A DNA stretch of 64,000 nt from Pseudochrobactrum kiredjianiae (GTDB lineage: Bacteria > Pseudomonadota > Alphaproteobacteria > Rhizobiales > Rhizobiaceae): assembly GCF_030362795.1 (NCBI RefSeq), contig NZ_JAUCBM010000005.1:186001-250000 (forward strand), given 5' to 3'. Below the pieces are notes generated by a model. The model saw nothing but the letters and a program-made list of their open reading frames with translations, searched no databases and was not told the DNA's origin. Of the stretch, positions 35,579 to 46,402 are shown piece after piece. Every line of letters starts with the position of its first letter. Positions within the stretch are counted from its first letter, which is position 1. Both the position numbers and the translations under genes were made by a program.

Positions 35579-36853
35579 ATGAATTTTAAGAATTTCAGTT
35601 CCGCATTGCTGGCATCAAGCGTTCTTGGTGCCTCGGTACTGGGTGCTGTATCTGCCGCTTCGGCTGCAGATGTTGCGCTGACTATTGAAAGCTGGCGTAA
35701 TGACGATCTGCCAATCTGGCAGGAAAAGCTCATTCCGGCTTTTGAAGCAGCCAATCCGGGCATTAAGATCACCTTCAACCCTTCAACGCCGACTGAATAT
35801 GATGCGGCGCTGGGTGCGAAGCTTGATGCCGGCACTGCCGGTGACATCATCACCTGCCGTCCGTTCGATAAATCGCTGGCACTGTATGAAAAAGGCCAGC
35901 TGTCTTCGCTGAATGATCTCGAAGGCATGAAAAATTTCAGCGATGTGGCGAAATCCGCATGGCAGACCGATGATGGCAAAACTGCATTCTGCGTGCCGGT
36001 TGCCTCAGTTATTCACGGCTTCATCTATAACAAAGACGCCTTTGAAAAAGTTGGCGTGAGCGTTCCTAAGACCGAAGAAGAATTCTTCGCCGTTATGGAA
36101 AAAATCAAAGCTGATGGCAATTACATTCCGATGGCTATGGGCACCAAGGATCTCTGGGAAGCTGCAACGATGGGCTACCAGAATATCGGCCCGACCTATT
36201 GGAAGGGTGAAGAAGGCCGTAAAGCTCTGATCGCCGGTACACAGAAGCTGACCGATGCAGATTGGGTTGGCCCGTTCAAAACCCTTGCAAAATGGAAAGA
36301 TTATCTCGGCGACGGTTTCGAAGCGCAGACCTATCCGGACAGCCAGAACCTGTTCACACTTGGTCGTGCAGCCGTTTATCCAACCGGCTCATGGGAAATC
36401 AGCGTTTTCAACCCGCAGGTTGATTTCAAAATGGGCGCTTTCCCGCCTCCGGTTCGTAAAGACGGCGACACTTGCTATATCTCCGATCACAACGATCTGG
36501 GTATCGGCATGAATGCCAAGACCAAAAATCCGGAAGCTGCTGCCAAGTTCCTGAATTGGGTGGCATCGGATGAGTTCGCAACCATTTATGCGAATGCTCT
36601 GCCGGGCTTCTTCAGCCTGTCTTCCAATGAAATCAAACTGGAAGACCCGCTGGCAGCGGAAATGGTTGGCTGGCGTAAGGATTGTAAGTCGACAATTCGT
36701 TCGACCTACCAGATCCTGTCACGCGGTACACCAAATCTGGAAAATGAAACCTGGATTGAATCCGCCAATGTTATCAATGGCACAGTGACACCTGAACAGG
36801 CTGGCGAAAAGCTGCAAAAAGGCCTCGACAGCTGGTACAAGCCTGCGAAGTAA
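35579..36853 (+). CDS. Sugar ABC transporter substrate-binding protein
   Basis: 424 residues. Signal peptide MNFKNFSSALLASSVLGASVLG to ASA-ADVALTIESW. The mature protein is a family 1 carbohydrate-binding protein, with the ladder LIPAFEAANPGIKITFNPSTPTEY, LGAKLDAGTAGDIITCRP and FTLGRAAVYPTGSW typical of COG1653. It feeds a two-permease importer encoded just downstream. The exact sugar is unknown. The neighbouring kinase suggests an amino sugar or a disaccharide. Confidence 0.94.
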   Translation: MNFKNFSSALLASSVLGASVLGAVSAASAADVALTIESWRNDDLPIWQEKLIPAFEAANPGIKITFNPSTPTEYDAALGAKLDAGTAGDIITCRPFDKSLALYEKGQLSSLNDLEGMKNFSDVAKSAWQTDDGKTAFCVPVASVIHGFIYNKDAFEKVGVSVPKTEEEFFAVMEKIKADGNYIPMAMGTKDLWEAATMGYQNIGPTYWKGEEGRKALIAGTQKLTDADWVGPFKTLAKWKDYLGDGFEAQTYPDSQNLFTLGRAAVYPTGSWEISVFNPQVDFKMGAFPPPVRKDGDTCYISDHNDLGIGMNAKTKNPEAAAKFLNWVASDEFATIYANALPGFFSLSSNEIKLEDPLAAEMVGWRKDCKSTIRSTYQILSRGTPNLENETWIESANVINGTVTPEQAGEKLQKGLDSWYKPAK

Positions 36854-36863
36854 CATGAATTGA

Positions 36864-36936
36864 AGCCATTCGCCGCCTCCTGTGCCGCTGTCTGATGAAG
36901 ACGTGACACGGGAGCAGGCGGGTGGCTTTTTTATCC
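36864..36936 (+). terminator. Stem-loop between the binding-protein and permease genes
   Basis: An imperfect long stem (GCCATTCGCCGCCTCCTGTG with CACGGGAGCAGGCGGGTGGC) is followed by TTTTTT. It should stop part of the transcripts, giving more binding protein than permease, a known arrangement in sugar ABC operons. A degenerate family B repeat may follow at about 36948-36994. Confidence 0.7.
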
Positions 36937-37013
36937 AATTGTTTTTGATGCATATTCCGGTGCAATTATTGCTGCTTTGCCGGAAGTGCCCGTTTTGAAA
37001 GCGTTAGACCGGT

Positions 37014-37943
37014 ATGGCGCGAAATTCGACAAGCAAACCGCCTTTCCGCTGGCATATTGCGGTATTTCTGGCACCAGCAGTGCTGGTCTATACGGCAATT
37101 ATGATCCTGCCGCTTTTCGGAACGATGCAATTGTCGCTGTTCCGCGTGGAAAATCAGCAGAGTTTTTTTGTCGGACTGGATAATTTCCGCACTCTGCTCG
37201 GCGATGAGCGCTGGTCTACCAGTTTCTGGAATGCGCTGGGCAATAATATGTGGTTCTTTGTCATCCATATGGTGGTGCAGAACCCGATCGGTATTTTGCT
37301 TGCTGCACTGCTTAGCCATCCGAAATTGCGTTTTGCCGCTTTCTACCGCTCGGCGATTTTTATTCCGACCATTCTGTCTTTTGTGATTGTCGGTTTCGTC
37401 TGGAAGCTGATCTTGTCGCCGCTTTGGGGTGTTGCACCCAATATGCTTGATCTGGTGGGGCTGAAAAGCCTGTTTGCACCATGGCTCGGCCAAAAAGAAT
37501 ATGCTCTGACGACGCTTGGTCTGATCTCTGTCTGGCAGTTTATCGGTATTCCGATGATGCTGATTTATGCTGCATTACTGTCTATTCCTGATGAAATTAT
37601 TGAGGCTGCCGAATGCGACGGGATTACCGGCGCATCGCAGTTCTGGAAGATCAAGCTGCCGCTGATCCTGCCTTCCATCGGGATTATCTCCATTCTGACC
37701 TTTGTCGGCAATTTCAACGCGTTCGATCTGATCTATTCGGCGCAGGGCGCGCTGGCAGGGCCGAATTACTCCACCGATATTCTCGGCACGTTCATGTTCC
37801 GCACCTTCTTTGGCTTCCAGCTGCAGGTTGGAGATAAGAATATGGGCGCAACGATTGCCTCACTGATGTTTTTCATCATTCTGATCGGCGTCTGTGTCTA
37901 TTTGTTCGGCATTCAGCGGCGTCTGCGCCGCTACCAGTTCTGA
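37014..37943 (+). CDS. Sugar ABC transporter permease 1
   Basis: 309 residues with six membrane helices and the inner-membrane signature EAAECDGITGASQFWKIKLPLILPSIGIIS, the EAA loop that contacts the ATPase. The start MARNSTSKPPFRWHIAVFLAPAVLVYTAIMILP is typical of the UgpA/MalF-like family. Position between binding protein and second permease defines an operon. The ATG at 37014 has a poor ribosome-binding site, suggesting lower translation than of the binding protein. Confidence 0.95.
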   Translation: MARNSTSKPPFRWHIAVFLAPAVLVYTAIMILPLFGTMQLSLFRVENQQSFFVGLDNFRTLLGDERWSTSFWNALGNNMWFFVIHMVVQNPIGILLAALLSHPKLRFAAFYRSAIFIPTILSFVIVGFVWKLILSPLWGVAPNMLDLVGLKSLFAPWLGQKEYALTTLGLISVWQFIGIPMMLIYAALLSIPDEIIEAAECDGITGASQFWKIKLPLILPSIGIISILTFVGNFNAFDLIYSAQGALAGPNYSTDILGTFMFRTFFGFQLQVGDKNMGATIASLMFFIILIGVCVYLFGIQRRLRRYQF

Positions 37944-37953
37944 GGATAATGAT

Positions 37954-38793
37954 ATGAGCCGCGCATCCCAATCTCCGGTCCGCAGTATCGCCGCCCATGC
38001 GATCCTTATTCTCTATACGCTGATCGCCCTGTTTCCGGTTGTGATCATCATCATCAATTCCTTCAAGACCAAGGCGGCAATCTTTCGTTCGCCTTTGTCC
38101 CTGCCAAATTCAGAAACATTCAGTCTGGTCGGCTATCAGACTGTGATGACACAGGGTAATTTCTTTCTCTATTTCCAGAACAGCATGATCGTTACCGTTG
38201 TAGCGATTGCGCTGGTGCTGATTTTCGGAGCCATGGCCGCTTTCGCGCTGTCGGAATATCGCTTTCGCGGCAATACGCTGATGGGGCTTTATCTGGCGCT
38301 GGGGATTATGATCCCGATCCGTCTTGGCACAGTTTCCATTCTCGAACTGATGGTGGCCAGCGGTCTGGTGAATACGCTGACCTCGCTAATCCTTGTCTAT
38401 ACCGCACAGGGATTGCCACTCGCCATTTTCATCCTGTCTGAATTTATGGGGCAGGTGTCGAAAGACCTCAAAGATGCCGGCCGTATGGATGGTCTGAGCG
38501 AATATCGTATTTTCTTCCGCCTTGTGCTACCGCTGATACGTCCGGCAATGGCAACGGTTGCGGTGTTTACGATGATCCCGATCTGGAATGATCTCTGGTT
38601 CCCGCTGATCCTTGCGCCGTCTGAGGAAACCAAAACCGTAACACTCGGCGCACAGATGTTTATCGGGCAATATGTAACCAACTGGAATGCGGTGCTGGCC
38701 GCGCTGTCGCTGGCAATTCTGCCGGTGCTGATCCTCTATTTCATATTCTCCCGTCAGTTAATTCGCGGCATTACCGCAGGAGCAGTCAAATGA
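37954..38793 (+). CDS. Sugar ABC transporter permease 2
   Basis: 279 residues, six helices. The EAA loop reads KDLKDAGRMDGLSEYRIFFRLVLPLIRPAMATV, the UgpE/MalG type. The frame is open from 37894, but ATG 37954 follows the ribosome-binding site TGAGGATAA and the stop of permease 1 by 10 bp. Its stop overlaps the ATG of the oxidoreductase gene by four bases. Confidence 0.94.
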   Translation: MSRASQSPVRSIAAHAILILYTLIALFPVVIIIINSFKTKAAIFRSPLSLPNSETFSLVGYQTVMTQGNFFLYFQNSMIVTVVAIALVLIFGAMAAFALSEYRFRGNTLMGLYLALGIMIPIRLGTVSILELMVASGLVNTLTSLILVYTAQGLPLAIFILSEFMGQVSKDLKDAGRMDGLSEYRIFFRLVLPLIRPAMATVAVFTMIPIWNDLWFPLILAPSEETKTVTLGAQMFIGQYVTNWNAVLAALSLAILPVLILYFIFSRQLIRGITAGAVK

Positions 38794-39857
38794 GTAATAA
38801 TGGGGCAAAAAAGCTGCGTGTGATGGTCGCTGGTCTGGGGAATATGGGGCTGAGCCATGCGCTGGCCTATCATAAAAATCCGGGCTTTGAGATTGTCGGT
38901 CTGGTCAATCGCTCAATCGTTAACCTGCCGGAGGAACTGCGCTCTTATCCGCTGATGACATCTTATGAAGAGGCATTGCAGCAGCTTAAGCCTGATCTGG
39001 TCTGTGTGGCGACCTATTCGGACAGCCATGCTGACTATGCGATTATGGCAATGGAAGCTGGCAGCGACGTTTTCGTTGAGAAGCCATTGGCGACAACGGT
39101 GGCTGATGCCGAACGTGTGGTGGCAAAAGCCAAAGAGACAGGCCGACAGCTGGTGATCGGCTATATTCTGCGCCATCATCCATCCTGGGTGCGTTTGATT
39201 GAAGAAGCGCGCAATCTCGGCGGGCCTTATGTTTTCCGTATGAATTTGAACCAGCAGTCCAGCGGCGCTCATTGGCAAACGCATAAGCAGTTGATGAAAA
39301 CCACGTCACCGATTGTCGATTGCGGTGTGCATTATCTGGATGTGATGTGCCAGATCACCGATGCAAAAGCCGTGGAAGTGCGTGGCATGGGCGTGCGGCT
39401 CTCCGATGAAGTTGCGGAAGGCATGTATAATTACGGGCATCTGCAAGTGCTGTTCGCGGATGGTTCGGTTGGCTGGTATGAAGCAGGCTGGGGGCCGATG
39501 ATGTCGGAAACTGCTTTCTTCGTGAAAGATGTGATCTCGCCGAAGGGCTGCGTTTCCATCGTTATGGAAGAGGGCGCAAGCTCTGCTGACATTAACACCC
39601 ATACCAAAACATCTGTGATCCGTGTGCATCAGGCTGAAACCGATGCAGAGGGCAAATTCAAAAGACAAGATGAGTTGCTCTCCATGCAGGGTGAACCGGA
39701 TCATCAGGATTTGTGTGATCGCGAGCAGGCTTTCATGCTGAAGGCGATTACAGAGAATATTGATCTGACCCGCCACATGGATGATGCGATACAGTCTCTG
39801 CGTATCTGCCTTGCAGCGGATGAGAGCGTGCGCAGTGGTCTGGCTGTGAAACTATAA
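38790..39857 (+). CDS. Gfo/Idh/MocA-family NAD(P)-dependent oxidoreductase
   Basis: 355 residues. The Rossmann motif VMVAGLGNMGLSHALAYH starts the protein, the family marker EKPLA is at about residue 92 (VFVEKPLATTV), and the C-terminal domain carries DCGVHYLDVMCQI with the catalytic-type Asp and His. Members oxidise or epimerise sugars and inositols. It is co-translated with the permease upstream (ATGA overlap), so it most likely acts on the imported sugar. Confidence 0.93.
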   Translation: MSNNGAKKLRVMVAGLGNMGLSHALAYHKNPGFEIVGLVNRSIVNLPEELRSYPLMTSYEEALQQLKPDLVCVATYSDSHADYAIMAMEAGSDVFVEKPLATTVADAERVVAKAKETGRQLVIGYILRHHPSWVRLIEEARNLGGPYVFRMNLNQQSSGAHWQTHKQLMKTTSPIVDCGVHYLDVMCQITDAKAVEVRGMGVRLSDEVAEGMYNYGHLQVLFADGSVGWYEAGWGPMMSETAFFVKDVISPKGCVSIVMEEGASSADINTHTKTSVIRVHQAETDAEGKFKRQDELLSMQGEPDHQDLCDREQAFMLKAITENIDLTRHMDDAIQSLRICLAADESVRSGLAVKL

Positions 39858-39913
39858 TATTGCCTGCCTCAATAAATGCATGGCTTTGAAATTACTCTGA
39901 CGGGAAGACGATT

Positions 39914-40915
39914 TTGGGAACTCTGAAACTCAATAATATCCGTAAATCATATGGTCAGGTCGATATTATCAAGGGTATCGATCTGGATGTACGAGACGGT
40001 GAACTGGTCGTTTTCGTCGGGCCGTCCGGTTGCGGAAAATCTACATTGCTGCGCATCATTGCAGGGCTGGAAGATGCCAATTCCGGTGAGGTGCGTATTG
40101 ATGATGAGATTGTCAATCAGACGCCGCCTGCCAAGCGCGGCATTGCCATGGTGTTTCAGAGCTATGCGCTCTATCCGCATTTGACTGTTGAGGCCAATAT
40201 GGGGCTTGGCCTCAAACAGGCCGGTAAACCAACCGCTGAAATTAATGAGCGGGTGAAGCAGGCTTCCGGTATGTTGTCGCTGGAAAGCTATTTGCAGCGC
40301 CGTCCTGCGGAGCTTTCGGGTGGTCAGCGTCAGCGCGTGGCTATCGGTCGTGCGCTGGTGCGCGAGCCGAAGCTGTTTCTGTTTGATGAGCCTTTGTCCA
40401 ACCTTGATGCGGCGTTACGTGTGAATACACGTCTTGAGATCGCCAAACTGCATCGCCAGCTTTCCGCTACCATGATTTATGTAACCCACGATCAGGTGGA
40501 AGCGATGACGCTGGCTGACCGGATTGTTGTGCTGAATGCTGGCAAAATCGAGCAGGTCGGCGCACCGATGGATTTGTATAATGCGCCGGATAATGAGTTT
40601 GTTGCAGGTTTTATAGGCTCTCCGAAAATGAATTTTTTCGATGCTTCCGCACTGAATGATGGTCAGGCTAAGCGCATCGGTATCCGGCCTGAACATATTA
40701 CGCTCGATACAAATTCAGGCCAGTGGAAAGGCTCTGTCATTCATGTTGAACAGCTTGGCGCTGATACCAATGTGTATCTCGATACAGAGGCTGCAGGCTT
40801 GCTGACCGTGCGTATCTTCGGCCAGTATCGCATTGAAGCCGGCGCTCAGATTTATGCCACACCAGACAGCGGAAAAATTCATCGCTTTGACGGTGAGGGA
40901 CGGGCGATCCGCTAA
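39914..40915 (+). CDS. Sugar ABC transporter ATP-binding protein (MalK/UgpC type)
   Basis: 333 residues. Walker A GPSGCGKST, signature LSGGQRQRVAIGRAL, Walker B LFLFDEPLSNLDA, the switch His in YVTHDQVEAM, and a C-terminal OB-fold regulatory domain (IGIRPEHI). The start is TTG at 39914, the only start that keeps the family N-terminus GTLKLNNIRKSYG; it is preceded by GGGAAGA at 6 nt spacing. It completes the importer as the fifth and last gene of the operon. Confidence 0.94.
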   Translation: MGTLKLNNIRKSYGQVDIIKGIDLDVRDGELVVFVGPSGCGKSTLLRIIAGLEDANSGEVRIDDEIVNQTPPAKRGIAMVFQSYALYPHLTVEANMGLGLKQAGKPTAEINERVKQASGMLSLESYLQRRPAELSGGQRQRVAIGRALVREPKLFLFDEPLSNLDAALRVNTRLEIAKLHRQLSATMIYVTHDQVEAMTLADRIVVLNAGKIEQVGAPMDLYNAPDNEFVAGFIGSPKMNFFDASALNDGQAKRIGIRPEHITLDTNSGQWKGSVIHVEQLGADTNVYLDTEAAGLLTVRIFGQYRIEAGAQIYATPDSGKIHRFDGEGRAIR

Positions 40916-41156
40916 GGATTGCGATTCTTAAAACGAAGAGCGGAAGTCGCATAATATTGGCGTAGGTTAATCCGTATCAAATGGGATTGCGGGCAATTAT
41001 AAGTATCCTCATGGGGTTTGAAGGATGTTTTATATTGTGATCAGCATAAAAACGCGATTTTAAAGATATGAATTTGACCTTATGCCAAAAATTAACCAAC
41101 ATGCCGCCGTATTTGCCGTTATCCTGCGGCACATCTTGAATCAGGAAATTTGAACC

Positions 41157-41819
41157 ATGTTGAAAAAGATTGCCATTGCTGCAACCGTCACTACATTTCT
41201 GGCCGGTTGTACAACAGACCCTTACACAGGCGAGCAGAAAATCTCCAATACTGCCGGCGGCGCAGGTATTGGTGCTGCGGTTGGTGCGCTTGGCGGTATG
41301 ATGGTTGGCGGTTCAAAAAATGCACAGCGTAATGCCGTGCTGATTGGTGCCGGTCTTGGCGCGCTGGGCGGCGGTGCAATCGGTAACTATATGGATCGTC
41401 AGGAAAGTGAACTGCGCTCGCAGCTGCAGGGCACCGGCGTATCGGTTACCCGTAATGGCGACCGTATTATCCTGAATATGCCTTCCAGCATTACATTCAA
41501 CACCGATCAGGATGTTGTAATGCCGCAATTCTACTCGACTCTGACCTCAGTGGCGATCGTTCTGCGTAAGTTCGACAAGACTCTGGTTGATATTAAAGGT
41601 CACACAGATTCGACCGGTTCAGCTTCGCATAACCAGCAGCTGTCGCAGCGTCGTGCCGCTTCTGTCGGTAACTACCTGAGCGGTCAGGGCATTGATGGTC
41701 GTCGTTTTGCGATCATGGGCTTTGGTGCTACCCAGCCGGTTGCATCCAATGCAACGCCGGATGGCCGCGCACAGAACCGTCGCGTGGAAATCGAAATCTC
41801 CCCGCTTAAAGGCGTATAA
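41157..41819 (+). CDS. OmpA-family outer-membrane lipoprotein with glycine zipper
   Basis: 220 residues. The lipobox TFLAGC puts the lipidated Cys at about position 18. Glycine-rich helices (GGAGIGAAVGALGG and GAGLGALGGGAIGNYMDRQESELR) form a glycine zipper, and the C-terminal OmpA domain (about 115-215) has the peptidoglycan-binding HTDSTGSASHNQQLSQRRA and NRRVEIEI. This is the YiaD type: anchored in the outer membrane and bound to the cell wall. It is monocistronic, with a terminator. Confidence 0.94.
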   Translation: MLKKIAIAATVTTFLAGCTTDPYTGEQKISNTAGGAGIGAAVGALGGMMVGGSKNAQRNAVLIGAGLGALGGGAIGNYMDRQESELRSQLQGTGVSVTRNGDRIILNMPSSITFNTDQDVVMPQFYSTLTSVAIVLRKFDKTLVDIKGHTDSTGSASHNQQLSQRRAASVGNYLSGQGIDGRRFAIMGFGATQPVASNATPDGRAQNRRVEIEISPLKGV

Positions 41820-41844
41820 GCGCTTTAAAAACGCTTTGTATAAT

Positions 41845-41877
41845 GACCGCTTCGGCTTTGCCGGAGCGGTTTTTTAT
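41845..41877 (+). terminator. Terminator after the OmpA-like lipoprotein gene
   Basis: Stem ACCGCTTCGGC / GCCGGAGCGGT with loop TTT, then TTTTTT. Confidence 0.85.
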
Positions 41878-42003
41878 TACGTGGCGATGATCCGTATGGC
41901 AGGTGCTGTTCGTGACTCTGGTCGAATCGACTTTTCATAAAATTCGTTCCCGTCTTGTTTTAATTTGAAATATCTTTTTTAGTGCTGCATTATTTATAAT
42001 TTA

Positions 42004-42018
42004 GAACAACAGAAGAAC
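42004..42018. promoter_or_regulatory. LexA (SOS) box upstream of recA
   Basis: GAAC-N7-GAAC at 42004-42018 is the direct-repeat LexA site typical of alphaproteobacteria (GTTC-N7-GTTC on the other strand). It lies 122 bp before the recA start in an otherwise A/T-rich promoter region (41878-42140) without genes. Confidence 0.85.
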
Positions 42019-42140
42019 AAAATATAATTTCATAGCGATATCAATCCATTAACCTACTTGCGAAGTGAGAACAAATAGGATACATATTATTCATAAAGTT
42101 TCAATCTGCGGACTTCAAGTGACGCAAAGGGATAGTTAAA

Positions 42141-43226
42141 ATGTCTCAGAATTCATTACGACTTGTTGAGGATAAATCAGTGGACAAATCAAAGGCTCTG
42201 GACGCGGCACTGTCACAGATTGAGCGCTCATTCGGTAAGGGCTCAATCATGCGCCTTGGCCAGAATGACAAGGTAGTGGAAATTGAAACTGTTTCGACCG
42301 GTTCACTGTCTCTGGATATTGCGCTTGGTGTCGGCGGTTTGCCAAAAGGACGTATTGTTGAAATCTACGGGCCTGAAAGCTCGGGTAAAACAACAATGGC
42401 GCTGCATACAATTGCAGAAGCACAGAAAAAAGGCGGTATTTGCGCATTCGTTGATGCGGAACATGCGCTTGATCCTGTCTATGCCCGCAAGCTCGGCGTT
42501 GATCTGGAAAATCTGCTGATCTCGCAGCCGGATACCGGTGAGCAGGCGCTGGAAATTACTGATACACTGGTGCGTTCCGGTGCGATTGATGTTCTGGTTG
42601 TTGACTCCGTTGCAGCTTTGACACCACGTGCGGAAATTGAAGGCGAGATGGGCGACTCTCTCCCGGGTCTTCAGGCACGTCTGATGAGTCAGGCACTGCG
42701 TAAGCTGACGGCTTCGATTTCCAAATCGAATACGATGGTTATTTTCATCAACCAAATTCGTATGAAAATCGGTGTGATGTTTGGTTCGCCTGAAACCACG
42801 ACCGGCGGTAATGCGCTGAAATTCTATGCTTCTGTGCGTTTGGATATCCGTCGTATCGGTGCGATCAAGGAGCGTGATGAAGTCGTGGGCAATCAGACCC
42901 GCATCAAGGTTGTTAAAAACAAACTTGCTCCTCCGTTCAAGCAGGTTGAGTTCGACATTATGTATGGTCAGGGCGTATCCAAGACCGGTGAACTGGTTGA
43001 TCTTGGCGTTAAGGCAGGTATTGTTGAGAAATCGGGTTCATGGTTCTCGTATAACTCACAGCGCCTCGGTCAGGGTCGCGATAATGCGAAAAACTTCCTG
43101 AAAGAAAATCCGGAAGTTGCAAATGAGATTGAACTGACCTTGCGCCAGAATGCCGGTCTGATCGCTGAGCAGATGCTCGATAATGGCGGCGACGAAGATG
43201 ATGCGCAGGATGCTGCTGAAGCGTAA
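42141..43226 (+). CDS. recA: Recombinase RecA
   Basis: 361 residues, full length. Walker [41 protein letters not shown], Walker [10 protein letters not shown], the L1 loop [12 protein letters not shown] and L2 [13 protein letters not shown] are all intact. The acidic C-terminus ([13 protein letters not shown]) is usual. RecA does strand exchange and triggers LexA self-cleavage. A LexA box lies in its promoter. It is followed 8-10 bp after the stop by a family A repeat. Confidence 0.98.
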   Translation: MSQNSLRLVEDKSVDKSKALDAALSQIERSFGKGSIMRLGQNDKVVEIETVSTGSLSLDIALGVGGLPKGRIVEIYGPESSGKTTMALHTIAEAQKKGGICAFVDAEHALDPVYARKLGVDLENLLISQPDTGEQALEITDTLVRSGAIDVLVVDSVAALTPRAEIEGEMGDSLPGLQARLMSQALRKLTASISKSNTMVIFINQIRMKIGVMFGSPETTTGGNALKFYASVRLDIRRIGAIKERDEVVGNQTRIKVVKNKLAPPFKQVEFDIMYGQGVSKTGELVDLGVKAGIVEKSGSWFSYNSQRLGQGRDNAKNFLKENPEVANEIELTLRQNAGLIAEQMLDNGGDEDDAQDAAEA

Positions 43227-43234
43227 GCTGACGG

Positions 43235-43343
43235 ATAGAGCGCCGTGCGCCCTTTTGGGTGCTACACAAGGTCGCTCTAGCACTTTATATTTACAGCATA
43301 ATTTTACCTTGAACTGATTCAAGTTTAAGGAATTATGCTGTAG
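43235..43343 (-). repeat. Composite palindromic repeat, family A, copy 5
   Basis: The AGAGCG hairpin comes first (inner arm decayed to GGGTGCTACAC), then linker, then TACAGCATAATT...AATTATGCTGTA. The first arm starts about 10 bp after the recA stop. The rest of the 387-bp gap to alaS holds the alaS promoter and no gene. Confidence 0.88.
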
Positions 43344-43613
43344 CATATTGATTAAATTTCATGCCCCGCATTGCATACCGTGATGCGGGGCATTTTGTTG
43401 CTACGGCACTTCAATTTGTGCTGATATCTGGACAGTCCATCATCATCTGTTTAAAAGCAGGGCAGTTGCAATGGTGACTGCTATTCTCTGTCTGTGAGGT
43501 TGCGCTTTGGTGAGACCTGACGGGTGGTTGTGCAGATTGAAGCCACTGCTTATTTAAGATGTTAAAGGTCGTATGATTACGACTTAAAATCGGGCAGAAC
43601 CCAAAGGTGAACA

Positions 43614-46274
43614 ATGAGCGGCGTTAACGAGATCAGGTCAACATTCCTCGATTATTTTCGTAAGAATGGCCATGAGGCGGTGGCGTCGAGTCCGCTTGTT
43701 CCACGTAATGACCCGACTTTGATGTTCACCAATGCCGGTATGGTGCAGTTCAAAAACGTTTTTACGGGTCTTGAAACACGACCTTACAGCCGTGCTGCGT
43801 CTGCCCAGAAATGCGTTCGCGCTGGCGGTAAGCATAACGATCTGGATAATGTCGGCTATACAGCACGTCATCATACTTTCTTTGAAATGCTGGGGAATTT
43901 CTCTTTCGGTGATTATTTCAAGGAAGAGGCGATTACATTTGCATGGAATTTGCTGACCAAGGAATTTGGTCTGAACAAAGACAAGTTGCTTGTCACTGTT
44001 TATCACACTGACGAAGATGCTGCGAATTACTGGAAAAAGATTGCAGGTCTCTCGGATGATCGGATCATTCGCATTGCGACCAATGATAATTTCTGGTCGA
44101 TGGGTGATACCGGTCCTTGCGGTCCTTGCTCTGAAATTTTCTTTGACCACGGCGATCATATCTGGGGAGGCCCTCCGGGATCAGCCGATGAGGACGGTGA
44201 TCGTTTTATCGAGATCTGGAATCTCGTTTTCATGCAGTTTGAACAGATCAGCAAAGAAGAGCGCATTGATCTGCCGCGTCCGTCGATTGATACGGGCATG
44301 GGGCTGGAGCGTATCGCTGCTGTCTTGCAAGGCGTGCATGATAATTATGACATTGATCTGTTTAAAGCACTGATCCGCGCTTCGGAAGAAGCAACCGGCG
44401 TTAAAGCCGAGGGCGGTCAGCGTGCCAGCCATCGCGTGATTGCCGATCATCTGCGTTCTGCCAGCTTCCTGATTGCTGATGGCGTTTTGCCGTCGAATGA
44501 AGGTCGTGGTTACGTACTACGCCGCATTATGCGTCGTGCCATGCGTCATGCACAGTTGCTTGGTTCCCGCGATCCGTTGATGTATCGTCTGCTGCCAACA
44601 TTGATCCGTGAAATGGGGCAGGCTTATCCTGAACTGGTGCGTGCTGAGGCATTGATTTCAGAAACTCTGAAGCTCGAAGAAACCCGCTTCCGCAAAACAC
44701 TGGAACGCGGCCTTGGTCTGCTGAGCGATGCAACAGAAAATATGAGCGAAGGTCAGAGCCTTGATGGCGAGACTGCGTTCAAACTTTATGACACCTATGG
44801 TTTCCCGCTCGACCTGACACAGGATGCTTTGCGTCAGCGCGGCATCACTGTTGATACAGATGGTTTCAGTGCGGCTATGGAGCGTCAGAAAGCTGAAGCG
44901 CGCGCTAACTGGTCAGGCTCTGGCGATGCTGCGACTGAGCGCGTTTGGTTCACTGTTCGTGATAAGGTCGGCGCTACGGAGTTCCTCGGTTATGATACTG
45001 AGAAGGCTGAGGGCGTTGTTACTGCTCTGGTGCGTGATGGTCAGATCATTGATAAAGCTGAACAGGGTGAAACTGTCAGCATTATCGTGAACCAGACCCC
45101 ATTCTATGCAGAATCCGGTGGTCAGCAAGGCGATGCCGGTTTCATTTATGGCGATGGCTTCGTAATTGAAGTGACCGACACGGTGAAGAAGGCTGATGGT
45201 GTGTTTGTCCATCAGGCTATGATCCGTGAAGGCAAGCTCGCAACTGGTGATGCAGTTGAGCTGGTGGTTGCACATGATCGCCGCACACGTATGCGTTCCA
45301 ACCATTCGGCAACCCATCTTCTGCATGAAGCGCTGCGCGAAACGCTCGGTGATCATGTGGCACAAAAGGGCTCGCTTGTTGCGCCGGAACGTCTGCGTTT
45401 CGACTTCTCGCATCCAAAGCCGATCAGCGAAGAAGAATTGCGCAAGGTTGAAAATATTGCCAATGAGATCATTTTGCAGAATTCTCCGGTTGTTACCCGC
45501 CTGATGGCAGTTGACGATGCGATTGAAGCCGGTGCTATGGCGCTGTTCGGCGAAAAATATGGTGATGAAGTACGCGTAGTTTCCATGGGAACGGCGACAC
45601 AGGGCGATAAAGCCGGAAAAACGTATTCTCTTGAGCTTTGCGGCGGTACGCATGTTCGCCAAACCGGTGATATTGGTCTGGTGCGCATTGTCTCGGAAGG
45701 TGCAGTTGCTGCCGGTGTTCGCCGTATGGAAGCACTGACGGGTGAGGCAGCTCGTCTTTATCTCGAAGAGCAGGATGAGCGCGTTAAAGCGATTGCATCT
45801 GCACTGAAGACAACGCCGTCTGAGGCTCTGGAGCGTGTGAACACGCTGATTGATGAGCGTCGCAAGCTTGAAAAAGAACTGACCGAAGCCCGTAAAAAAC
45901 TGGCTCTGAGCGGCGGTTCATCCAAGGGTGATAGTGAAGCGAAGACCATTAATGGTGTTCAGTTCATGGGACGCAGCGTGACCGGTGTTGCACCGAAAGA
46001 TCTGAAGCCGCTGGCTGATGAAGGTAAAAAAGCACTGGGTTCTGGCATCGTGGCCTTTATCGGTGTGAGTGAAGACGGCAAGGCCAGCGCGGTGGTTGCT
46101 GTTACCGATGATCTGACTTCACGTTTCAGCGCCGTTGATCTGGTACGTGTTGCGTCAAGCGCACTTGGCGGTCAGGGCGGTGGCGGTCGTGCTGATATGG
46201 CACAGGCTGGTGGCCCCGATGGTTCTAAGGCTGATGAAGCTTTGGAAGCTCTTGCAAAAGCAATTGCAGGCTAA
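43614..46274 (+). CDS. alaS: Alanyl-tRNA synthetase
   Basis: 886 residues, full length. The class II catalytic core has [11 protein letters not shown] and RYPLV-type [16 protein letters not shown]. The editing domain has the zinc site [11 protein letters not shown] with the Cys/His partner ELCGGTHV. The C-terminal C-Ala domain ends with [11 protein letters not shown]. It charges tRNA-Ala and edits mis-charged Ser and Gly. The recA-alaS neighbourhood is conserved in alphaproteobacteria. Confidence 0.98.
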   Translation: MSGVNEIRSTFLDYFRKNGHEAVASSPLVPRNDPTLMFTNAGMVQFKNVFTGLETRPYSRAASAQKCVRAGGKHNDLDNVGYTARHHTFFEMLGNFSFGDYFKEEAITFAWNLLTKEFGLNKDKLLVTVYHTDEDAANYWKKIAGLSDDRIIRIATNDNFWSMGDTGPCGPCSEIFFDHGDHIWGGPPGSADEDGDRFIEIWNLVFMQFEQISKEERIDLPRPSIDTGMGLERIAAVLQGVHDNYDIDLFKALIRASEEATGVKAEGGQRASHRVIADHLRSASFLIADGVLPSNEGRGYVLRRIMRRAMRHAQLLGSRDPLMYRLLPTLIREMGQAYPELVRAEALISETLKLEETRFRKTLERGLGLLSDATENMSEGQSLDGETAFKLYDTYGFPLDLTQDALRQRGITVDTDGFSAAMERQKAEARANWSGSGDAATERVWFTVRDKVGATEFLGYDTEKAEGVVTALVRDGQIIDKAEQGETVSIIVNQTPFYAESGGQQGDAGFIYGDGFVIEVTDTVKKADGVFVHQAMIREGKLATGDAVELVVAHDRRTRMRSNHSATHLLHEALRETLGDHVAQKGSLVAPERLRFDFSHPKPISEEELRKVENIANEIILQNSPVVTRLMAVDDAIEAGAMALFGEKYGDEVRVVSMGTATQGDKAGKTYSLELCGGTHVRQTGDIGLVRIVSEGAVAAGVRRMEALTGEAARLYLEEQDERVKAIASALKTTPSEALERVNTLIDERRKLEKELTEARKKLALSGGSSKGDSEAKTINGVQFMGRSVTGVAPKDLKPLADEGKKALGSGIVAFIGVSEDGKASAVVAVTDDLTSRFSAVDLVRVASSALGGQGGGGRADMAQAGGPDGSKADEALEALAKAIAG

Positions 46275-46298
46275 GCCTTGAACGAGCTTTGATAGTTT

Positions 46299-46329
46299 AA
46301 GCCGCCGGAGAGATCCGGCGGCTTTTTAT
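46299..46329 (+). terminator. Terminator after alaS
   Basis: Perfect 11-bp stem AAGCCGCCGGA / TCCGGCGGCTT with tetraloop GAGA, followed by TTTA. Confidence 0.88.
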
Positions 46330-46402
46330 TTATAAAAGAGTTTAAAACGCCTGAGGCGGCATGTGTCGCAAAGAATACAGCTTGAAATAAAGGGTGGAGA
46401 TG

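Noticed and set aside
44913-45662. Long frame antisense to alaS
   Set aside because: Shadow of alaS; no protein family pattern.
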